A program made the position numbers and the translations under genes. DNA of 64,000 bases from Lomentospora prolificans (lineage: Eukaryota > Ascomycota > Sordariomycetes > Microascales > Microascaceae), in contig JARFXM010000006.1 in NCBI GenBank assembly GCA_029532625.1, forward strand, positions 3,286,001-3,350,000. The letters are read 5' to 3'. The notes beneath the pieces were generated by a model that was given only the letters and a program-made list of their open reading frames with translations, made no database searches and was not told where the DNA came from. Each line of letters begins with the position of its first letter. Positions within the stretch are counted from its first letter, which is position 1. Shown piece after piece: positions 55,118 to 64,000 of the stretch.

Positions 55118-58100
55118 GATACTTGGAACAGGACAGAGTATGCGGGTCTGAGTTCTTCGAAAGGAGCAAACAGGAGGAGACCAAGGAGATGTGAATGACT
55201 TGAGTCAAGAACTCAGGCCGGAATGAAAGACGATCATCAAGACTTCTTATAGAAGCAGGTGAGTTCTGCCGTGTTATGAATGGCGCTCCTGACAGCATCA
55301 CGAACCTGGAAACGTAGATCGAAGCGCGGTTTACTCACGAGTTCGACGCGCTAGGTTCAGTCTCGGGTTACCAAAGATGGACGGGCGAGCCAAAGGGATG
55401 CTCACAGACGAAAACGTGACCCTATTCTAGCACGCTTAGTCTTTGGGATCCCACAATCACTTCGACGCATGCAACATCACGGAAAGCAAAGACCCTACCT
55501 TCACCTCAAGAGGTAGTTGAGTGGCTCGACTAGGAAAGTCTCCCGAGGCTAAGGTTATGCAAGGCCATCACAGTATTGGATCACCGCAGAGAGCTAGGTT
55601 TTCTTGGATCCTCATGACCGTCCTTCGGCACGATGGCATTCTTTGAAAGCCGTTAGTAATACCTGGTAATCTTCCAATGGAATGGGTAAGGGCCCCTTGC
55701 TGCTTGTGGGGGAGATGAAGAGAGTTCAGAGCGTGTGATGAGGTGCGATGGAACTGTGATGGAGCCGGGATAGACTACAAATGTGAATATCAAGAAGACG
55801 AAGCATCCAACAACAGCTCGAGCGGCGGCGGTAGCCAAGCTGGTGGGGACTCGAACATGTTCCCATTGGGGTTCGTGACCACGATGCCCACATAATGAGC
55901 TGTAACACGGCACAGCCCCAGGTACAATGAAGGGGAAGCGCGGGGGAGGTCACGCACGAAATTAGTGCGGAAATCAAGTAATGAGGGACATAATTAGGTT
56001 GCATCACTCATCGCCCTTTCTGTGCAGCTTTCAGAGCAAGCGCTGGCCGCAGGCGTCTTCAAAAATATTGCCAAATATCTAATTACCAGTCGTAGGGGAA
56101 AGGCTCAATGCTGGTAAGTAGCCCAATCAAGAAGTACAAGGCAGAGTTCAGAAGTCAGCAGCACATACAAGCCTAACTGTTGTCTCAATTCTGATGAGCC
56201 GGAACCACATGATGGCTATTATTGCTTCTTTCCCGCCGCCTCGTCTGATGCGCAGTTGCATCCTAAGGAGCCCCCGTACCTTACATTGCCTCCCAGAAAC
56301 CGAACCCCGGGACACCTAAGCCCCCTTTCCGCTTTTGGGGGTTTATTTTTATTTCACCTTTTCTATGGAAGCTGTGATAACAGATGGCCGTGAACTTGCA
56401 TCTGCCAGGTGATACGACCCGGATTGAGCTCGGATAAGCTAATGGATTGGACGGAGAAGGATCATAGCGCACCGCCATGGTCGGAAACGTCCTACATCTC
56501 CGCCTTTGAGCATCGACTAAGACGCACACGAGGTCTCATTCACCCAATGGTACGTTGGCCAGTGGAATAGCCGGTAGTTCTTTCGGCCGGAGAAGATGTC
56601 CAGAGGTCGAGAACGAGGCCTGGAGTAATAGTCAAGAGTGCGACGCTGGCCCGGTCTCGGCTGCTACTTGACAAGGCTAATAGGATCGTAGCTTAAAGTT
56701 TATTTGCTACCCCCAAGTGCAACCCTAACCAGGCGGGAGAGTGCATGCAATAAGAGACGTTCTGTGCCAGCGCATTGTATCTATGTGCGTGTGCCCAAGT
56801 GGACCTGCGAAGAGACAAGCGGCATTCGAGCTGTGTGGTATTGCGGGAGAGCGCACGCGGGATGGAGCAGGCAAGGGTTCGTTCGCCAAAGGAACGCGCG
56901 AATGGCTGCGTCGCATTGCATTCTTAAACGCCCGGTTATAGAGACAGCTCGTGTAAACTTGCCCCGGGCAGACTCCACGGCCAAGGGTCAGAGCTAAATT
57001 AGGCACACATATACCGGGGCTTATAGCCGTGGCTACATTTACAAGAAGGGTTGAGCTTCCCCTTGCCAGGGTCCCGTCCCCGAGCCTTGATCGGAGAAGG
57101 AACCATTCACATTCTTGAAAGCTGTGCTCTTGAGCCACCCCTTCCGCGACCGCCGGGTTTGCCCCCACCTGAAGGTCCTCGACTCAATGGCAGGTTTTCG
57201 CGACCAGCCATCCCATTCGCCGCATGGCGAGGTACGAGACGAGGAAAAAAGGGAGGATCGCGAGACCCGCGCGCGGGATCGGGCTGTATGGGTGGATGGC
57301 GAAAACTTGACCAAGCCGCAGTAATTGGCCGTCCTTGGCAAAAGAGCACAGGGATCAAGAAGTGGCCAAAGAACATTTGAAGGCAGCGCGAAATGTTGAC
57401 AAGGAAAAACAGGTAATCGCTGAAATAAAAATAATATTGAGCACGACATAATACAACCGGAGGAATCAACATCCCGAGAAAATCCTCCGTCCTGTGCACA
57501 CCTGCGCTAGACTAGCACGGCAAGATTTTACAAATCCGTTCTGTGCTCGGGACGAGGTGTGCCCTGGAAACCTGGAAATATCATCGTGCGGGAGGGCATT
57601 GCCTCGTAATAGCCCGGCCTGCCATCGTTACCAGAGAAGCCATTCATTTTGCTTGTCCTCCTGTGCGTTTTTTTGCGTCTTTGCGTTTTTCGCTCCCCTT
57701 TTGTTGCGTCCGTTCGTCCATCTGCCTCTGGAATACCCTAAGCGAGTCAAGTTATCCAGGTTTGAATCCTCCCGCATCTCGGCTCGTATTACATATTTCC
57801 AGATGCGACCAAGTAACCTTAAACTAAATTACACTGCATATCTCAACATGTTCCTGTTTGTCGTTAGAAACTTAGGAACCGGGGCATGGAAGGAATAAGC
57901 ATTTGCCCATTTTGGGCCCTGCACTTGCTCATCCCCGATCAAGGTTTCTCGCGCAGGCTTTTCTCGATCTTGGGGTATCCCTGCGCCCTTGCTGCTGGAA
58001 TCTAGTAAGCTACCTGCAGGGGCACATGAGGTTGGGCTGGCCATCCGGCATGGGGGTTTTTCTCCACTATAATCGAGAATGCCGAGCTCTTTATTGGGAG

Positions 58101-59073
58101 GGAGAGGGCCGACCCGAGGAAGGGTCCCGGGTAATAGAAATGATGTGAAAAGAGTTCGCCGAGGAGGGTCCCTTGTTGCCGGCCATTGGAGGGTTACAAT
58201 GCAGGTATTGATAACCAATAAATCAACTCCGCTTTCGAGGAGTGGCAATGAAGAATTTCTCCAACGTGCGCTCCATTAACCTCCACGGCGACGACCCGCT
58301 TGGGCCCGCATCCTTGGTCTCTGTTCTCTGGGGAAGACTTTCTGAGTGGTCTTGCCACTCACAAAAAATTGCAGCCGTCTAAATGAAACCATAATTTGAC
58401 TTACCTGTCTTGGTAAATCGAAAATGTAACCCTGCCGGCCAGGTTAATAGAAGTCTGCCAGAGGTTGTAGCCTAGTCGAGGATTCGGCGCGGAGGTGACT
58501 GGGTGGTCACTCGCGGCGCAGGTCCTCCCTCCATTTGATACCGACGATATATCCATTAATTACCAAGCCGTGACACATCGCCCTGCGAAGCCCGTCGTCG
58601 GGGATGGTGAAGGGAGAAAGGGCGGGCAGATCAGGCCAGGTGACCCTTCCACTGCGCGTATTCCCCGCCATGCGCCAGGAAATTGTGATGGGCAGCTGTC
58701 TCGCATACCTCCCGACGCCCGGCGCCACGCCGAAGCGACGTCGAGGCTATCTTGGACATCGTAGGGTTTGATCCGTCGGACGGCTTGCTTCGGGGCTCTT
58801 GCCTCTCTAGGACATTGTGAGAAGACGGGCATCAATCACGATGAGCGATGTGGGTGAGTAACTAATAGTTCACATCTATGTCTTGGCAGGTAGAGAAGGA
58901 TCTTGGCAACATCGACACCTTCACTACAAAAAGCTTCACTTCCTCTAGCCAAGTCCAGCCATTCCTTTCCAATCTCCATGCTTAAGTCCTGAGCCATCTC
59001 TAAGCTTGGAAATACCTGGCCCTCACTGTTCTATCCAATCCTGCCTCCCGGTCTTGTATAACACGTACCCAAA
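55118..59073. other. 4-kb gene-poor region
   Basis: The longest stretch without a supported gene. It holds the multicopper oxidase promoter at the left and the promoter of the secreted protein at the right. Many overlapping ORFs up to 147 codons occur on both strands (for example around 56700-57500), but none shows a domain, signal peptide with sensible continuation, or a consistent exon series. No long repeat was seen by eye. Confidence 0.45.
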
Positions 59074-60797
59074 ATGAGACTCTTTAGTTCATCGTCATTG
59101 ATCATCTCGCTGACTCTTCAGCTTGTCACCCTCGCCTTCCTCGTTTCTGGACAAGATGCTCCGCTCTGGGTCCAGGGCGCCCTCGAGGATGCTACTGTTG
59201 AGGGAGCTGCCTACAACGCAGGCGGTGTCATCACCGTCAATGGCTTCGTGATGAACGTGCCAGAGAATCTCTTGGTTCAGTTCCCCGCCGCCTGGGTCCC
59301 CTGGAAGGACTTCGTCGCGAGTAAGGCTGATTTCCTAGGCTTCGAGACTTTGGTAAGTGCCCTTTTTATATTACTTAAGACGTCTCTAATAATGTGCAGG
59401 TTATTGGAAACAGTATCAATGGTGTCCCTCGAGTTGCCCAGGTACAGCTCTATGAGTTCTTTGAGGGCATGGCCAGTGGATTCATCGAGTCCATAGACAA
59501 TGCCGATGGCAGCATGAAGATCCAGAATGGCCCTACCGTCCGTATTAATGATCCTAACGGTGTCTTTTCTGTCGGATACACTGGTGCTCCCTTCATGACT
59601 GCCGACGACGTGAGCCCTAGCATTACTTCGTTTTCTGGCTTTCCAATGTGTATTCCCCGCAACAGCACTGACCCCCTCTGCCCCATGTCCAACCGTCCCT
59701 TTAACGGACCTGGTACTTTGTGAGTTGTCCCGTAACTGATACGGGATCGATTCTGCGTGCTAACTCAACGCGCAACAGCACTGCCCCTGACCCGTTAGTC
59801 ATGTCCCCATTCTTGCCCGGTGACTTCATCACCATCACTGGCTTCCGTAAAGGGAGTGAGATCATTGCCTCCAGCATTGTTGCCGAGAATGTTATGATCA
59901 ACACCATCGGTGACCTCGCCTATGTCCGCATGGAGCTCGGTCTATTGGGTATTGATAACCCTAACCCTAATGCTGAGATTGCTGAGTCCAGGGTAAGTTC
60001 CAATACCACAATGCCACAGTAAGCCGAAGATAACTAATAATAACATGTAATAGTTTATTGGCTTCGTTTCCAACCCGCGTGCTACAGTTGCCCTTTACGC
60101 TATGGATGTAGACCCCTGCACTGGCGAAACCACTGACCGCTTGATCGCGGCCCTAGGTCTCCGAGGCGGCCGCAATGTCCAGAATAAATTTGAATACCGC
60201 AGCGAGATTCTCAGCCGCTACACCCGCGAGTACAAAGTCATCGCTGAGATCAACGGTGTTCCCAAGACCCGCGTCACCAAGAACGGCCTTGTTATGGGAG
60301 AATATGTCCAGCCTGTCAACGTCTGGGTCCCGGGTGAACAAGACGTTCCTGGTGTCCCTCCCGTCCCCTTTGACTTCTCTCAGATGGAGTTCCTCACTCT
60401 TGGCGTTGGGCGGGACGACGACGGTAACCTTTGGGGACCCATCAACCCTTTCCCCCAGACCGGTGTTCTCATCGAACCCCCCGTGTGCCCTGAGCCCGTC
60501 ACCCCAAGCCAAACGGCTACTGCGGATCCTACAGTCCCCATTAGCTCTGTTCCTGCCGCAGAAGCTACCCCCGCCGACCAGGACGTTGCTCCGGCTGCCG
60601 AAAGCAATCCCCCCGCTGCTGAAGACTATGTTCCTGCTGTCGAGAAGCGCGGTAGTTTTGGTCGTTGGTACAGCCGTACGAAGAGTGAGGCCGAGTCTGA
60701 AGCTGAAAATACCGACACTACTGACTCGCCCATTCTCAAGGAGCCTCCTCAGCCACCGCGGGTTGACCTCAGCCGGTCTCGCCGTAAGCCTGAGTAG
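59074..60797 (+). CDS. Conserved secreted protein of unknown function
   Basis: Four exons (59074-59352, 59400-59719, 59779-59992, 60054-60797; introns 47, 59 and 61 nt) encode 518 aa. The signal peptide is about residues 1-26 (...LQLVTLAFLVSG|QD). The middle part is rich in beta-strand-like sequence: FPMCIPRNSTDPLCPMSNRP, then PDPLVMSPFLPGDFITITGF and IGFVSNPRATVALYAMDVDP, which I remember as strongly conserved in ascomycete secreted proteins lacking a named function. The last 90 residues are Pro/Ala/Glu-rich and disordered, with a K-R (VEKRGSFGRW) that could be a Kex2 site. Splices were confirmed by phase and by continuity of the conserved blocks. It probably acts at the cell surface or outside. 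Confidence 0.8.
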
Positions 60798-61700
60798 AGC
60801 CGGCATTAAGTGAAAGGTTGAGAGTCGCAGAGGTTTAAGTCCATGACCGCTGGTTATCTGTGTATACGCGTCACTTAGTCCATTAAGTAGCTGCTGAATC
60901 CATGATAAGACTCCGTTAGCAGTTTAAATGGTTAGCTCAGGAATGACATTGTGACGTAAATCTGTTCCAAGTCCCGGAATGCATCCACAGGGCTCTCTAC
61001 CCTCTCAACATAACTAACCAGCTTGCAAAGCGTATATAAAGCCTGGCCACTTGCTATCGCCTCCCGTCATACTTTAGTATATATGGTATAGATTTCATAA
61101 CGACGAGACCCTGTAACTTGAGCGATGGGTTGGCAGCGACCGTTTGTATACTTTGACTAATACTGAGACAATGCAGATACCTCCTGTGGATGATATAGAA
61201 ATCTCCCCAGCAGGATAGGTAGTCAGGACAATGTGCTCTAGTTTATTTTCGGCTATACTCCTAGTTAGTTAAATCATCAGTCAAGTGAATTTACTCTCAT
61301 AGGAAGGCAATGATTGATCAACAGGAGTCTACTCTGATCCCTTCCACAAAGTCTCGATTATAACATCGTCCTATCGTATGAAGCCTTGTTACTTCTGCAT
61401 TGCTGCTCATTATCTACTAATATTTTCTACCTACCCGACTGTGTCAGGATGTAAGAACCATTGCTTGATATATCCCAGAAGGGCGGTGTTTGGTCGGTGG
61501 GTCCTAGCAAGAGCTTAGTAAGATCTTGATGTTCGACGTCACCACTACAGAGACAGGCTCGTTAAACTTTAGCGATATCGGAGCCTTCTTGGATACACAC
61601 ACGTTTTCTCTTTACCCTAGCTTTGAGTCTGACCCGGGCTCGACCATGAGCTAATTACCAGACAGCAATAACTAGAAAGATCACAGCAGTGGACGACATA
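60798..61700. other. Gap before esterase gene
   Basis: About 900 nt with the 3' flank of the secreted-protein gene and the promoter of the esterase. No clear iron-regulator (GATA-type) site or gene was identified by eye. Confidence 0.5.
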
Positions 61701-62594
61701 ATGAGGGTTCTCTCGCCTGCGCTACCAGGCGGTCTGCATCCGACGGGCGGGCTCCGTCTGCCGAACTGCCAAACCTTTGAGTTGCGCGCAACCGAGACTG
61801 GGTTGATTTACCAGATATTTACCTGGGTTCCTGACTGCGAAGTGCCGCCGGCCGGCTTCCCAGTCAACTACGTACTAGACGGAAATTCAGACTTCCTCAC
61901 AGTTTCCGAAGCTGTACGCCGCGCTTCCCGCATCCCATCGGTGACCGGCATCATACCGTCGATTGCGGTCGCAGTTGGATATCCCAACACCGCAGACTAC
62001 AATGTCGCGCGCCGCTCTTATGATTTTACGCTTGATAAGCCTCAGGGATCGGCCGGGGACAACAATGGCACTGTTTATGGCGGGCAACTGGCCTTTGTGC
62101 GATTCCTTGAACAACAGCTGATCCCTCATATCACCGCGCGCTTTCCCGCCCACATCAACCGTCGTACCCTGGTCGGCCATTCGCTTGGTGGCTATTTCGC
62201 CCTTGAAGTCTTGGCGCGGAACCCGAGATTATTCGACAGATATATCATTTTCAGTCCGTCTATTTGGTGGGACAAGCCAGGGCTACGCGCAAGGCTTCTA
62301 CAAAGCCCTCCTTCTGATACAGCTCTCCGCGTCTACCTTACTGTCGGACGATGTGAAGAGGAGGTAACACCCTCGCTGCCCGACCAGGAAGGAAACCAAA
62401 CGCATCACACGCGACGATCAGACCGTCGGATGGTCAGCAATGTTCAGGAGATAGCCGCCGATCTCAAGAATATTCTTGGGCGAAGTGACGTTAAGTACAA
62501 GATTGGGGAGGAAGAGAATCATGCGACGATTGTGCCAACTTTACTTTGTCGCGGGTTGAGGTTCGCGTATACAGCCGAAACGACGGACCTTTAA
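61701..62594 (+). CDS. Esterase-D-fold hydrolase, siderophore-esterase-like
   Basis: A 297-aa single-exon protein from the ATG at 61701 (an in-frame GTG at 61689 was not used). The alpha/beta-hydrolase nucleophile motif G-H-S-L-G-G-Y is followed by F-A-L-E-V-L, then Y-I-I-F-S-P-S-I-W-W, and a late G-E-E-E-N-H-A-T, where the His probably completes the triad. This set matches the PF00756 branch with IroE/Fes and fungal EstB, which hydrolyse ester siderophores such as enterobactin or triacetylfusarinine C to release iron. The protein has no signal peptide, so it would act inside the cell on imported siderophore. No siderophore synthetase or transporter is visible nearby, so the substrate is inferred from family only. 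Confidence 0.85.
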   Translation: MRVLSPALPGGLHPTGGLRLPNCQTFELRATETGLIYQIFTWVPDCEVPPAGFPVNYVLDGNSDFLTVSEAVRRASRIPSVTGIIPSIAVAVGYPNTADYNVARRSYDFTLDKPQGSAGDNNGTVYGGQLAFVRFLEQQLIPHITARFPAHINRRTLVGHSLGGYFALEVLARNPRLFDRYIIFSPSIWWDKPGLRARLLQSPPSDTALRVYLTVGRCEEEVTPSLPDQEGNQTHHTRRSDRRMVSNVQEIAADLKNILGRSDVKYKIGEEENHATIVPTLLCRGLRFAYTAETTDL

Positions 62595-63430
62595 TGTGTA
62601 GACCCTTGTCTTATAGCACTATTTCCTGGAATAAACTATGGACTATTACCCGCAGTCGTTTGACCCTTCAGACCGGCTGTGGCAAGATTGTTAGGCGGGC
62701 AAGGCCATTGGGGAGAAGGGCCGCTTGATAGATATTCCACGAAACACTAGGATTTAGCCTCACGAGCCAATCACGTGCTCGATGGAGACAATTTAAGTAA
62801 AGCTCGATGGTATTTGACGTGGCCAACCCATCTACAGCTTAGGCAAGAGCAGAGGTAGCTCAAGGAGACGGATTATTGAGTAGTTGCAGCTGGGTAAATC
62901 CATTTGTGTAAACTAGCCATCCATTGCTTTGTTCATCCATGTCATCGACGTCAATCGTACTGAGAATTTGATTTCAAGAGTAAGCCGACCCTCTCTACGA
63001 GCTCATCGGCTTATACAAGTCTCTCTTTATTAATAGGAGGTCACCTTTGAACAGGTTATAGCAGATAGAAGGGAGCAAGGAGTCACATGATACTGGATCT
63101 TAACAGTAAAACGTAGGCGCCGCAATGGGCCAGGGCAGCGCGGAGGACTAGGAGGCCCGAGTTTTCATACCACACCAGGGTCACTTGTCAGACAACCTCC
63201 TGCGGAAATCTGGATCTTGCTTTGGCCCACCGAGGTCTTAATCCTCACTCTTCAAAGCAGGAGCCAAGCACTCCGAGCGAGACGCCTTTCGGAGCCCAGA
63301 ACAGAGACATAGCACGCACTTGGACTGGGTTTTGTCCACGTCGAGCAAGTGAAAGGTCAACCAAGGTTCTTCTTGTCATCATCTGAGGGTATCATGGACG
63401 AATAGCGTTTCTGTTCTGCAACTTCATCCT
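62595..63430. other. Gap before right-edge gene
   Basis: About 840 nt between convergent genes. Nothing recognisable was found. Confidence 0.5.
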
Positions 63431-64000
63431 TTATTTCGAAGAAAAAACAGACAACGCCGCCACACTGCTCAGAGTGAAGGGCAAAACGTGCAGGAAAAAT
63501 CCAGCAAGCTGATCCACACCAACGGGCAAAGGGTCATCTTTCAACAGCCGCGCGACGGCAAAACAAAGACCTGTGGTGGCTCCGACTCCAGCAATATAAT
63601 TCATCACGAGGACAGTCCTTAATTTCTAAGTGTTCCTCGGATTAGCGTCATTTTACCGGGTGTATAGCTCGAAATAAAAGACGACCTACTTTTTTATACC
63701 ATTCGTCTGCTTTCATACGCGCTAGATGTGCGATCGGGTATACAACAACGATCGAGATCCATGTCGCGGCAGCATAGACCATGCCCAAGATGTTCCTAAG
63801 ATACCGGTTATCCTCCTTAATGGAGTCGACTTCGTCATAGGGTAGAGACGAGGACCACAGCATCGCCGGCAGAAAGTGCGCAAACGCAAGACAGGAAAGC
63901 AAGGTGGTGGTGCACCACGCTCCGTAACGAAGATATTGATCGTGGGGTGGGGCGTCGTAAGCCGTGGAGCAGCGCTTGAGGGAAATCGCGAGTTCGGCTA
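63431..64000 (-). CDS. Multi-pass membrane protein, 5' part outside window
   Basis: The 3' end of a minus-strand gene: an exon from the window edge to 63690 and a last exon 63625-63431, joined across a 64-nt intron (63689-63626, GTAGGT donor, TTAG acceptor). About 168 residues are visible. Four hydrophobic segments can be seen: LLSCLAFAHFLPAMLW, ILGMVYAAATWISIVVVYPI, MNYIAGVGATTGLCFAVARL and LAGFFLHVLPFTLSSVAALS. The loop before the first reads D-Q-Y-L-R-Y-G-A-W. I do not recognise the family. The start, length and role cannot be given because the gene leaves the window. Confidence 0.65.

Noticed and set aside
56725..57499. Overlapping ORFs of 130-147 codons on the minus strand
   Set aside because: Several frames are open at once because of base composition; none shows family motifs or consistent exon structure.
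1..64000. CRISPR array or bacterial operon structure
   Set aside because: No regularly spaced repeats; genes have spliceosomal introns and a eukaryotic tRNA.

Overview
The window looks like a filamentous ascomycete (Pezizomycotina, probably a sordariomycete). Genes on both strands carry short introns of about 47-130 nt with GT(G/A)AGT-type donors and CTAAC/CTGAC-like branch sites. The protein families are also typical of moulds: NB-ARC/TPR receptor, HeLo effector, P450nor, PDR ABC transporter, Zn2Cys6 factor, 2EXR and WD-like secreted proteins. Exon boundaries were set by hand from splice signals, reading phase and family resemblance; no transcript data were available.

Left arm (about 0.4-11.3 kb) is a recognition/cell-death island. 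A STAND/NLR receptor (416-2752, minus) is divergent from a HET-S-like HeLo protein (3067-3984, plus). The receptor's N-terminus and two copies at the effector's C-terminus share a G-H-x-(aromatic)...Q-G-D motif resembling the HET-s amyloid fold, so this looks like a receptor/effector pair signalling by amyloid templating. Beside it lie two convergent ankyrin paralogues (4422-6680 plus; 8611-11345 minus) with a shared intron position. The second has a complete Zn2Cys6 cluster at its N-terminus and a C2H2 finger at its C-terminus. A broken C2H2-type gene (6941-8059, minus) sits between them.

Middle (13.6-23.4 kb) holds a full P450nor/CYP55A nitric oxide reductase with a mitochondrial presequence, a secreted class-C beta-lactamase-like hydrolase, tRNA-His(GTG), and a membrane protein of the DUF3292/Pex24-like kind.

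24.7-36.5 kb reads as a detoxification/resistance group: a GT1 glycosyltransferase, an erythromycin-esterase-family protein, a full-size PDR (ABCG) exporter and a divergent Zn2Cys6 regulator. In bacteria the first two families inactivate macrolides.

Right arm (36.6-64 kb) is a patchwork: a CCCH-finger ORF, an ankyrin pseudogene, a 2EXR protein, a secreted protein with a possible Cys-His deamidase-like C-terminal domain, a small WD-like secreted protein, a decayed Tc1/mariner element, an MFS exporter whose stop codon lies in an 85-bp tandem duplication, a bilirubin-oxidase-type multicopper oxidase, a conserved secreted protein, an EstB/IroE-like siderophore-type esterase, and a membrane protein cut by the window edge. 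Gene-poor gaps of 0.3-4 kb separate them.
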